Part shown: in pieces, positions 1-10,900 of the stretch
Layout of the letters: every line of letters starts with the position of its first letter
How positions within the stretch are numbered: the stretch's first letter is position 1
DNA from: Haemaphysalis longicornis
Taxonomy: Eukaryota; Arthropoda; Arachnida; Ixodida; Ixodidae
Reading direction: 5' to 3'
Assembly: GCA_013339765.2 (NCBI GenBank)
Contig: CM023457.1
Coordinates: 28,354,909 to 28,418,908, forward strand
Length of the DNA: 64,000 nt
Notes under the pieces: model-generated
What the model saw: only the letters and a program-made list of their open reading frames with translations
Told to the model about the DNA's origin: nothing
The model's database searches: none
Made by a program: the position numbers and the translations under genes

Positions 1-264
1 AGTAATAAAGGGTATGGTTAGGTGCATTTCACTTGTTTCTGGTTTCACTCTTTCTAGAGCCACACGTATGAATTAAAGTGAAGGCCGCATGGGTAATCGT
101 TATGGGTGTCGTTTCCAGCTTTGCTTTCCAACCACCATCACAGGCGGATTGGCGTGCGTTTTTTGTCGAAGCGTAATGTCTCAATTTGGCCTTTATATAA
201 TAGCGTGTTTAGGTTTGCCATGTAACTACGTATATATTCTTTCATATTACATTTTACCTCGCAG

Positions 265-1356
265 ATCCAGTGCTGGAACGCAAAGAACGGATGCGCCGCT
301 GTAGGCCCCGCCTCAGAAATGCTTGAGCACTTCAATGACGACTGCCTGTACTACGCCGTCACCTGCCAACGCTGCAGTCGCACAGTAACTCAGAAGGATG
401 TCTTCGACCACGTGATGTCCGGGGACTGCGTCCAAGAACAACCTCAAACACCGCCTACACCTGAAGGTGTCGGCGCCGTCAGTTGGTTAGAGTCACTGCA
501 GTCGCTCGACAACAGGCTGACCGAGAGCACGCGTCTTAGCCTGGATGCCATCAAAGATGTCCACGAAGCGCAGATATCATTGGAAAGAAATATGAGCGCT
601 CTTAGACAGTTTTCCCGAGAGGAAATCGACGGAATTCGTGGACAGCTTGAGTCGACTGTGAGAAGCGTCTGTAGAGAAAACACGGAACGTGTGCTGGCAT
701 CCTGCGGGAACATCAGGACGGCCACTAATGCTTTAAAAACTGCTTCCTTAGACAGTAAGAAGGACATGGGACAAGCATTTAAAGCGCTTGCAGACAGTAT
801 AAACAGGAGATCAGAAATCGAAGAACAGTTGCTTGGAATGAGAAAAGAATTTGACGATAAACTTAGCACTGTACTGACTGCTACGAAAGCAATTTTGGGA
901 GACAAGTTGAACAGCTCTGAGCCCCTTGAGTGGACTATTGACGGTTGGTCGAAACTGAAAGATGCGGAGAAACGCGCAGAAGAAGCCGTGAATTATTCTA
1001 AACAACCCGGCTACTTTTATGGGTATTCCATTTTACCCGGCGCACAAATTGTGGACATTGGCGGGACTCCTTCGCTTCGTTTGGTGTTCCACATATGCAA
1101 AGGGTTATACGACGAACTGTTAACTTGGCCACTAGAAAAAGAGTTTCATTTCAAGGTTGTCCATCCGTTTGAAAAAGGCAACGTACGTTGCCAAGTTTCA
1201 AAGTGCCGGAACAACAACATGGAAGGTCTTAAAATGCCGACAACGTCTCGAAGCGAACGATTATTTGCCACGAGTGGCATACCAATTAAAACTTTGGAGG
1301 CCAATGGTTATGTGAAAAATGACAAAATCATGGCTCGGCTTGAAGTTTTTCCGTAG
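265..1356 (+). CDS. TRAF-like adaptor, terminal exon (5' exon outside window)
   Basis: TRAF-family proteins are cytoplasmic adaptors that link receptors to NF-kB/JNK signalling and often act as RING E3 ligases. The exon is open from a splice acceptor (pyrimidine tract then gcag, ending at 264) to TAG at 1356. The first in-frame ATG is at 319, but the conserved residues begin upstream with an IQCWN motif, so the exon and not that ATG is the true boundary. Order: TRAF-type zinc finger (CWN...C, then C-x2-C and a later H/C pair, roughly the first 60 residues), a long coiled coil (about residues 75-220), and a C-terminal MATH domain of about 125 residues beginning at the GYFYGYS motif. The RING exon would lie before position 1; the homologous gene at 50-60 kb has its RING on a separate exon. 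The frame is intact. Family membership is near certain; which TRAF it is cannot be told. Confidence 0.85.
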   Translation: MQCWNAKNGCAAVGPASEMLEHFNDDCLYYAVTCQRCSRTVTQKDVFDHVMSGDCVQEQPQTPPTPEGVGAVSWLESLQSLDNRLTESTRLSLDAIKDVHEAQISLERNMSALRQFSREEIDGIRGQLESTVRSVCRENTERVLASCGNIRTATNALKTASLDSKKDMGQAFKALADSINRRSEIEEQLLGMRKEFDDKLSTVLTATKAILGDKLNSSEPLEWTIDGWSKLKDAEKRAEEAVNYSKQPGYFYGYSILPGAQIVDIGGTPSLRLVFHICKGLYDELLTWPLEKEFHFKVVHPFEKGNVRCQVSKCRNNNMEGLKMPTTSRSERLFATSGIPIKTLEANGYVKNDKIMARLEVFP

Positions 1357-1359
1357 CTC

Positions 1360-1924
1360 GACCAGTAGGCACGAACGCCTCAACGCTAGGTGAGGTTAAG
1401 AACGCATACACGCCTAAAAAAGTGGCCGCAGTACTGCTACGTTCCACGGTTTGCAATGTTTTTTAGATGCGACTGCATCTCATTCACTCGCCTTGTCCCT
1501 GCATCCGCCGTCGGCGTTGTTGTCGGCGCCCGCCCCTCCCCCATTCTGCTGCCGTGTGAGCTGCGCTCTCCGCCGCTCACCCCCTCTCCTCTCCGATAGC
1601 GAACACTCTCTCGCGAGGGGCATTGGATTGGATTCGAATGGATTGGCTTGGATTGGCTTGGCTTGGCTTGGATTTGGATGAGATTGGATTTGGATTAAAG
1701 CGGATTGTGTTGGATTGTGTTGCGTCATAGCCACGGCAGACGCACTGGCGCCGGCGCGTGCCCTCACCGTTATGCGCGCTATAAAACGCGGTGCCTGCGC
1801 CGCTCCGCTCCATCGTTCCAGCGCCGTTCCTCCGCTGTCCAACGCTGCAACGTGAACCCCCTACGCGTCGCATCTACACAGGGGTTCCCGCGAGGGGAGG
1901 TGGGAGATTTTTATACCAATAAAC
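1360..1924 (+). repeat. Interspersed repeat, copy 1, with GGATT minisatellite
   Basis: Blocks here recur at 48.67-49.3 kb: a segment with gatgcgactgcatctca near 1467, a C-rich stretch with ctcacccc near 1578, and a distal block with gcgtcgcatctacacagg near 1864. The last block runs into an AATAAA at 1918-1923, about 560 bases after the TRAF stop codon, which could serve as that gene's poly(A) signal. The middle differs between the copies. The class of element is not recognised. Confidence 0.6.
1621..1724 (+). repeat. GGATT/GGCTT minisatellite
   Basis: Imperfect 5-bp units (GGATT, GGCTT, with occasional extra T or TGAG) run for about 100 bases inside the interspersed repeat. The second copy of that repeat lacks this tract, so the expansion is local. 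Confidence 0.8.
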
Positions 1925-2684
1925 TTTCTTTTTCAGCCCTGTTTCATAGTTGCAGATTTTTTGTGCTGTTTTCTATAGGCGGAACATGTCTGGGGAACCA
2001 CACAGGGTTTCGTGGCGTCCACTTTTTTGGCGTTCGTTTTTTTGCAGCCATGTTCAGCGCCCGGGAGTCTTTTGTAAAAAACCGTTTTCACCTAGAAGAG
2101 CGTGAACACGAAACATGCATGGGCAAGATTTCTTGTACTGCTGCCAGTGTTGGCATGCTTACACATTAAAATTGTTTCACCGAAAGCAAATCTTAGGCAT
2201 ATTTGAGGCAGAACATAGGGACATTGCTTTCAGTTATTCCTTTCAATTCGGAATGCACTAGTTCCTCGGGAATTTAAATATGCTTCCGTGCAATGAAGCC
2301 GAAACACTGGCGATAAATACTAACGTCTTGGTTGGTGCTACATCGTGTTTGCGTCTGTTTCTTTGCTTTCGTTTCTTCGTCTTCTGTCGTGAATTACTTC
2401 GATGGGCAGACTGGCCGACATTTACGCCACAACTGCCCCTTCCCCTTCAGAGCTCTCCTACGCATGCACATGTTTTAGTGACGTGCCGTCGCGCTCATTT
2501 TGTTGCGCCAAACGCATCAGGCAAATTATTGTCCTCTCTGACATATTGGTCGCTTTATTTGATGCTCTCCGATAAAATGGATTACTCGGTTCTGGTAGCA
2601 GTACAGGAGGGAGGGATACTTGTGATGATACGGAGCAGTCATCGTGGGAGAGAGCTTGGCTTGGTACGAATACAAAATTCAGGG

Positions 2685-2745
2685 AAGCTTGCATACACGC
2701 GCAAGGCTTGAATGGCGAAGCTGTTTTCAGTTACCTCTGACGGAC
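2685..2745 (-). repeat. Short interspersed motif, copy 1
   Basis: A block of about 55 bases beginning gaagcttgcatacacgc resembles blocks at 34648-34705, 49056-49115 and 57721-57780. At 34.6 kb it lies just beyond the acidic exon-like module, so all may be parts of one dispersed sequence. Confidence 0.4.
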
Positions 2746-2878
2746 ACAAAGTTGAGTTTTAGTATCGTTGTGATGTCGTGCTTGAGGTCGGCGGCATGGA
2801 ATTTAAATGACGTTATGTTGGGCACGGCCAGAGTGATGTCCTTTGTCGACGTTTTCGTAGGCCACTCCGCAAGCGCGA

Positions 2879-2942
2879 TACATACATGCATGCATGCATA
2901 CATGCATACATGCATACATACATACAGACATACATACATGCA
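2879..2942 (+). repeat. CATA/CATG microsatellite
   Basis: Perfect and near-perfect four-base units (cata, catg) repeat over about 60 bases. Confidence 0.9.
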
Positions 2943-3309
2943 ACGTTATTTCACGATAAATTTCACTGTACATTTCGTGCCCGCAGAAGCGCAAATCGCT
3001 TGTGGGCGGGTCACGGCAGACTCAGGATGCTCGCTCAGGGGTAGCAATAGAAGAGGCAACTCTTTTGCCAAAGAGGAAACAAAAACGAAAACACCATATA
3101 CACATCACTATAACAAGATGCATATTCGCTCTCATGAAAGTTCACAGAATCTCCAATTTTTGAAGTTCGCACACATGTTGATAAGTGTTACAGAATATAA
3201 ACGAATGAGGCAGTAAAAACTAATGGAACAAAAAAAAAACGACTGAACAGACAGAAGGAGCTCTTAGAAATAAATCACACTGCTTCTACCGGCTAACACA
3301 CTGCCAACG

Positions 3310-3935
3310 ACACTCCATTACTCTACATGATTTAACCAATGTTTAATTTGAGATTTAGTCTTATTAATTGAGCATAGCCTTTCTATGTCCTCGGGCAACT
3401 GACTGAAATAAAAAGGAACGGAGTATTCGCGGCACCGTTTGCCATAGTTGGTATATATTCTAGGCAATTCGTAACGGTCTGTTTTGCGCAGCACCTTAGG
3501 CTTTTTTACTAGTTTTTTATATCAAGTACAAAAGAAGGTTCGCAAAAGTACTACTTGATTATACAGATCCACAAAAGAATCCACGCCGCCAATGGACGTT
3601 TTTACCCATTTGTTCAATGTCAGTACCATATGTCAGTACCACATAACCAGGTTAGTACCATATAACATGTTACTAGATATTCGATACAATAACTTTTCGA
3701 TTCTGTATATTATTGTTTGTGTGCAGGAACCATAGACCGAAATTTCATATCGCAGCATAGACTGCCCTAGGGCCTTAAAAACCAGCCGGCGCAGGTTGAG
3801 AGCGGAACTAAATTTTAGTTTTTATAACTGGGCGGACACGGTTCTGAGGCGTTTGATAATGTATTCAACGTGAAGCACCCAGGAGAGGTGCTCGTCAAAA
3901 TGAAGACCCAGGTATTGATACCATTCCACATCCCA
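3310..3935 (-). mobile_element. LINE remnant: C-terminal part of reverse-transcriptase ORF
   Basis: Read on the minus strand, this stretch gives a decayed but recognisable non-LTR retrotransposon ORF2 C-terminus. It opens with YLGLHFDEHLSW, the 'YLG...' thumb motif that follows the palm in CR1/Jockey-type reverse transcriptases. It continues through a basic helix (IIKRLRTVSAQL) and ends with a segment like those closing CR1-like ORFs (KRCREYSVPFYF, then SQLPEDIERL in shifted frames). Several stops and frame changes are present. It is a dead 5'-truncated copy; the clade is uncertain. Confidence 0.7.
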
Positions 3936-4617
3936 CCTCACCCACATAAAGCGGTGCAACGCACAATGCACCAAATGCCACCTATCACCTCGAGTGGAAG
4001 AGCCTCAAACATCCCAACCGACTTCCATCACCCACCTTTGAACAGTGGTAGTGCTTAGGCTGATTAGCTTCCAATTCAAAAAGCAGAGGTACCTGATCTC
4101 TCGGGTGCAGTTACTGCGGATCCTGAACGCGACCTGAACTGGGGCTACCACCCACTCCTTCTGCCTCCCCTGTTGTCGTCAAAGGATAAATGTTACTCCT
4201 CCTCTTGCGAACAACGCCAACAAGTTTCGCTCGCTTGCGTAATCCGACGGACAGTCGACCGGTAAGTTTGCGGACGAACTTGCAGGGATGTTTGGACGCG
4301 CGTAATTCTGGATCGTATATACGAAAACGCCGCCGCGTTGGTTTGATGTTAAAAGTGCCTCATCGCATATGCGAGCATCTCGTGGCTAAGGGCACCCCGT
4401 TGGCTCAAGAGAACACATTACAAATAGTGGTTGATATACAACAGGCCCAGGATCCCATCCAAATGTATCAGGCTGCCCACATCTGAGCAGTGCACAACCT
4501 GAAGTAACAGTGTCCAAAGCAAGGCAAGAAAATCCTGAATTTCGTCGAGCACTGTTTCCAGCGTAATCTGCGATGGTCAGCGACTTTCGTCTAACACCGA
4601 TTTGTATGGAAAGATAA

Positions 4618-4623
4618 TTTATT
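4618..4623 (-). terminator. Probable MGLL poly(A) signal
   Basis: AATAAA on the minus strand, about 185 bases past the MGLL stop codon. Confidence 0.6.
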
Positions 4624-4805
4624 CACACCTCAAATGTATATGCACTCGATCGTACCCAACTGCATGACCATGTACACGAAGGCCGGGAGAATGACACATG
4701 CCATAATCCCGGAAATACGGTCAACACATTTCTTAAGCTCCAGAAAAATGGTCCCGACGTGGCACTTTGGTCTTCCGCATAGAGCACGCTGCATCAGAAC
4801 TGCGA

Positions 4806-4913
4806 TCACTTTTTTGGAAGACGGGCAGAGATCCAATCGACGACATCCTTACGCACCTCTCCGTTTACGCCGTCTGGTTCCGTGAGTAGACTGTGGTACG
4901 CGCCGTTGATGAT
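4806..4913 (-). CDS. MGLL: MGLL terminal coding exon 7
   Basis: Acceptor ttttccttgcag; 35 codons plus TGA. Contains the catalytic His287 in NGAYHSLLTEP and the closing helix DVVDWISARL, matching the MGLL C-terminus. Confidence 0.9.
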   Translation of the reverse strand: MINGAYHSLLTEPDGVNGEVRKDVVDWISARLPKK

Positions 4914-7900
4914 CTGCAAGGAAAATTGGACGATTAAAAAATGCGAGATGAAAGCTCAGATACACCATGCACGAAAGTTGTCTACAGCTAGAGGCGAGAT
5001 TTTGTGGCGTACGCGCGAAAACACGCAAATATGTGAAAGCCAGCTTACGAACCACTGGAAAGCACACGGACGAGATCCTAGATCCTTCATTATTTTAATG
5101 TGAGCTGGGTTATTATTGCCCGTAAAACGCCTCCCAATCGAAGCATTCATTTTAACAATTGAAACACTTGTCAAAGGGAGGGGGTTGTTTAATGAGTCGA
5201 AGCTACCTCGGGGCTATGAGGGGCGCCGTATTCGAGGGATCGCGATGAATTTCGACAACCTGGGGGTCTTTAGGATGCGTCGAAAACTCGACAGACACGT
5301 TTTAGCTTTTCGCCTCCTTCTGAATAGCTCAATCTGTGGCACGGAAAGAACCCAAGTCCTTGGGCTTAAGAGCACAACGCCTTAGCTCCTGAGACACTGC
5401 GGCGGGTTGAAACCGAATTTGAGGATATCGGTGCGAGCTTGGTCTTTGAAAGCTCGCTGTCTCACATTGTGTGTTGCACAGTGAATCCCACTGAAAGGAA
5501 AATGTTAAGCGGGCAGATCCTTATAACAGCAACGCGAATGCAATCGTCGACGGCGGGCAGATACTAATGCGGCGTCCGACGAGCGTGCCCGCGAGACGGC
5601 ACGTAATGGACGAGCGACAACCAACGATGCATATCGTGAATCGAGAATTCCGCAAAGGGCCTTGTGCGCCAAGATTTAAACTCGAAAGCGTTGAGTGCAC
5701 CCCGATCCAAAGTAACTTATCGCCATGTCGGCTCCAGCTGCAACGTGTGCGACACACTGTGGTTTGGTAACCACCACACCGTAGGCACAAAAGTGCGACG
5801 CATACTCAACCGGGAAGCACCTTGTTAACCCCCTCCAACGCACGCAGCTTCACTGGACCTTCACAGAGTGGAATGGCCGGCGATTTTTCGCACGCCTGCT
5901 TGCAGTGGCATAAACAACTGAAACAATTTAAGCATTCCGTATGAGTTTGGGAATGCTAAAGAATAAGGCACTTCACGCCTGAAATGCCTTGTTTCGCCTC
6001 GCGTTGTTGAATAGCTTTGCAGTCTTGATACTAGAAACACTTTCCTTTGGGATTCGACTGCGAATGACTTCGATTCGTGAAATAAGCACTGCGCAGGTGC
6101 TCGTTCATGCTGGTATGTAATGGGACAGTCGGCGACGATAGCTGCTTGTTTTTCCCTACATCTGCGAAACTGATGGGGGCGACCCCTTCTCGCTAATTCC
6201 CAGTCTAGGCTAGCGCTTTGGAGCGCCTCGTGAGCTGCCAGAGGTGGAGGGCTACGCCACCAGCGCGACAAAACAAAACTGGAATGCACTGTAGGATTAA
6301 TTTTGCGGACAGTTGAGCGTGTCAGCAGCTTAGGAATTGTTAAAAGCGCTGCTAGACCCGAACGGGATGAGGGCGGCCCCACCAGACCACATCAACAATC
6401 TCTTACGTCTAATACAAGGGTCGCATTAGGCTGTTCTAAAGGAATTAGCTCACAACTACGCAAAGATCAGCGTGAATATGAAGGTGAGCCGAATGCGGAG
6501 GTAGACAGACCAAACACCCCTGTGGAACCCATAGTTTGGGATTAGCACTGATGAAAAAGACAGCAGCCCCCGACCGGACTACTCCAGCTCGATACCTATT
6601 CAACCTGGACGAAAACGCGATCGCCCAAGCAGTGGAACATTTGAACAGAGAATCTTGGGACCTGAGAACAAGGTCACCAAATTCCTGAAACCAAACAAAA
6701 CATACAAGCTAGAAATCTCTAGACTAATATGGCTAACCGCGTGTTTCGTTAAGCTATTCTAAACGGTAATAAAACGAGGCTAACAATTTATTGACGGTAG
6801 CACGCTATTGGCAATCAATTAAGATTTCAGCTTCACGTGTCCACCTAAGACATTACTGCTGCAGGTACACAAAGATACGCTGGAAAATACAACCAAAACG
6901 CAGTGTGGGTGCTGCCTAGGTATCGGCCTATAGGCAGCGTTTTATATGCTGAACAGCAGTATACCCAAGGTGCGAATCGATATTTGATGAGGATCCTTCA
7001 AACGAACAATAGCCAGCTAACGACACCACAGGGCGGCATTCTGCGGTTCACCTTAATAGTCTTGTCCATGCTGGACGCCTTCTCGAAGAATTGCTGCGAG
7101 TCCGCAGGATCACAGAGCTTATCCTGCAGAGCCGTGCTCGATCAGGAACGGCAGTTCCACCGCTTCTACGTTGGCTTGCATCTTCTGCATGGGAAAGACA
7201 AAAGACAAGAATGAAGGATAATGCTGCCGAATGGTTCAATTGTTCTCCATGACGCAATTTGTTCATGTTCATTTGTTGTCCATGGGGCGCCAGAAGCACC
7301 AGCAATCTGCAGTAAGCACTTGTCTCCAGTTCCGGAGAGTGGAGGGCTCAAATGGCACCCAATCAGTGGATTAATAAAGATCTTGCTGTTTCGGTAATTG
7401 ACTATTAAAATAATTTTGCCAATTGATTTATATCTTAATCAGCCGCTTTCGATGCTTACAGTGGCCTCAAAATGTACGCTGCTGAGGACTAATGCTCAAA
7501 AAGAACAAAGGATAAAAAAGATGAATGGCTAAAAAATATTTGAAACAAATATTTATCTGGTGGCCAGTATAGAAATGAATATTCCTTATTAGAAGGGGAA
7601 GTAAGGTATGAAAACTACAACGGCCGTTTTATCGATCCTTTGTCAAAATGACCGGCTATAGAGCACGGGTCCAGCTCCTAACATCCCTTAAAATGCAGTT
7701 ACTGAAGCCATTTTCATGACAGAATTCTCCCCCCAAGCGCCAACGTGCTGTCCTCGCCGTAAGCCGAGTCGATACATGCAAGCGCCGACCGAGTCTGGCA
7801 GGTACAGTGTCATTTCACTTGACGGTGCTCGCAAACCTCCTGACAGCCTGACAGCTTCGTGTCAGAGGACGTGCGCGGCGTCAGTGTTTAAAAAAGCAAG

Positions 7901-10900
7901 TAAGTTTTTCGTTGGGTAATCTGCATATCAGCGTCTAGAAAGCACCCCTACCGCCTTCAGCGTACGATGTATCCTCCTCCACGCAAAAACCCCACCAAAG
8001 ATTAAGAACGCCCCCTTTTGAGGCATTCAAACAGCACCTTTCCCCCCCAAACTACAGCCACATTCTGGCCCCCACCCTGTACTCGCAACGCCGTTTCTGC
8101 GAGGCTCCGGGCACGCTTTACCATATTCTGTGGGGCTGCAATAAGAACCACAACCTGCTCCCCTGCACTTCCCCTCCCTTGAGCACTGGGAAAGAGCACT
8201 GTCCAACTCGGACGCTGACAAGCTTTGGCTGGTGAAGAGAGGCCAAGAAGCCGGAAGGTCTCAAGGAGTCCTGGAATAAGGACTCTTCCCCAAGGCGAAC
8301 TTTTTCATAGGGACGTTTGTTCCTACCCCTCGCTGCGTTTTCCCCCGATGCCTTGGCTGCCGTGGCACAGCATGGGTCCAGCCCTATGGAAGGCTCACGT
8401 TTTGCCCTCATTTTGACCTGTCTCTTCCATCCCTCAGTAAAAAGGCAATCTGTGAACGAGCTCGTACGGAAAACCCGTGACCGAGTCACTTGGTATTCCG
8501 GACAGTTTTCAGATAGATGTCCAAAGATGCAAAGAACACCGCGAGACTGGCTTTCCAACGCCTCGCGCTTAGAACACTATCTCCGTGGGCAAAAACGCGT
8601 ACAAAAAGAACACATCAGGGACACTCGTTTTCCAACGCCTCATGCTAAAACGGTTCCTGCTTTAAACACTGGAGACTTTTAAAGCAAAGCTGTATACCTC
8701 TACCCCTAAAAGTTTCATATCCGTGGGCATAAACGCCAAGGTGCCGAGGATATACTCATACACTGCATGCTTTGCCCCTCGCCACGTTTCACGTTAGGGG
8801 AGATGACCCAGGGATTTTTTATGTTGATGTCGCACATTCTGGAAAGTTTCTGAGCCCTAATGTCGGGGTGAGATAAGCACTACTGGAGCACAGAGGCTTA
8901 GGAAAAGATGGAATGTGAGCCAGGGCTGGAGACAGCTTGGGGGGAGAAAGACAAGTTCCTCTTTTGCCCCTCCCTGCCGTCGACCATGCATCAAAGTCAG
9001 CACCGCTTCTGGCCTCACCTCTAGCGCGGACAGAGCGGCAGCGCCCCACGCGGCAGTCACGCTACCATGGTAGTGCAGTGGATCTTCAGCCAACCGCTTC
9101 ACTTCAGCAGGGTCCCTGCAGACCTTCTCGAGTGCCAACTTCCCCAAGGGGAAAGCTCGGAATCAGCGAGCCGAGAAGGCCAGCCATAGTGCGCTGGGAA
9201 CAAATCGAAAGGAAAGGGCTGTCATGACAACAGACGCACGCTCTATCTTCCGGAAAGAAGCACAAGTGTCAAAGGTCATTGTTAGGAACGAGCAGATCCC
9301 GGATCTCTGTCTCTAATTAGGTGACAATGACAGTTAATGTGGACTGCTGGAAAAACATAGCGTGTGCGTGAAGTACAGATCCGCAGACGCAGAGAGAGCA
9401 AAGAGAAGCAGTCTGCAGAGGAAGCGGCACTCATCATTGTGGGAAATTCCACTTTCGCTGTCGGTTCGACGGTATTTTCTGGCTTCGTTTTTAACCTGTC
9501 AAGAAATATCAGTAATGATGTCAAACGTGCGCACTGGGCAGCTTAAGCTTACTCACTGTGGCCGTGCCAAGGTAAGCTTTATTCTGAAGTGGAACAAATT
9601 GCTTGAATGTCATGGCCATTTGGAACTAGTTATCCCAGTATACATGTATCAGCAGGATATGGTTTTGAGACAGCGGCATTGCGCTAATGATTCAACGTCT
9701 TGAATATTTAATGGATGATTACAGAATTTCCAAGAACACTTAGCCTTCCGACTGGTGGCGTACCGCGGCATACAAGCAATTGAATGCTTTCGCACGGTGT
9801 GTGCACTGTGGTGTACAATGTTTTAGTGCGCAGCCCTGTGGTGCCTGGTACGTGGGTTTCGCGGCAGCAGCGGCGATGGTGGCGTCCGTCGACATCCGCG
9901 TAACCGAGTGAGCGAATTAAGTAGCGTTGGCTGAAAAAACGAAGTGGAGCGTCTGACGAAAGTGAGAGGGGGAGAGCGGCACGTACGGCTATGGCAGCAT
10001 CTCTCACTGCCTCCCTCACCCTTTCGCCATGAGTCTCTGCCAAGGAGCGCCCTCCCCCTTGCCCTTTCCCCAGATGCTGCTCCGTTCTCCGTGTATTCGA
10101 ATCACGTGACAGCTGCACGGGAGGTTCAAACACTATTTGCTACAACATATTCGCCGGTGATAGAGAAGTGCTGTGAGATAACAGCATAGTTGCGCGTGCC
10201 GCCATTCAGTGAGTGATCATGCGGTCACTTCCCGAGACGCTTCTGATATGCACCGTAACAAGCAAGACTGCAGTTTACGCCACGCACAAATTTTGCGTTA
10301 GGGAATGCAGTAACCGTCAGTGCATTTTTACACCATTTTTTGTCTATCACTGATACACGTAAAAAACAAGAAAAACACCCTTTGAATGGTTGTTATAATG
10401 ATTAAACACAGTTCAAAAGTGTGTATTGTTGTGGTTTGCTAAGGTGTAAGGGTGTTATAGACTGAGTCACACTTTAAGCATGTTGAAAACCGAGGAGCGG
10501 GCGACGTAGAGAGAGGACCAGTTTATTGTGCCAGCGGCAAGAATCATTCCGAAAAAACCTAAAGATGATGGCAAGCGCCACCTCGTTTCCCGTATCCCCT
10601 CAGTTCATGCCAGGTTCGTTGTCCTCCTCTTGTTCCCGTCGCTTTAAATATGCAACAGGCTCCGGGCCGGCCAGTAATGAAGCAATAGGTTGCAGCTAGG
10701 TGACGGATCTTGATATGGCGCTCTTCCCACTGCGCTACAACGAATCTTGATATTAGACCAGGACGTCTTTACCATTTGGTCCACGTGGATCAATGTCAAC
10801 ATTACCCTCGGGGGTTTCTAGGTCGTAAAGAAGTTGCACAGGTCGGCGCAAAATTTTCCCAGAAGAGGTACGCATTTGACACGAACGAACTTTTCCATCT

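Noticed and set aside
444..905. 153-codon minus-strand frame
   Set aside because: Shadow of the TRAF-like exon, with no motifs of its own.
5861..6382. 173-codon minus-strand frame in MGLL intron 6
   Set aside because: No recognisable motif and no repeat partner; it is flanked by real MGLL exons with which it shares no splice pattern.
6303..6720. Plus-strand frames 6303-6545 and following
   Set aside because: Polar and open for some length, but with no motifs or splice context; too weak to call.
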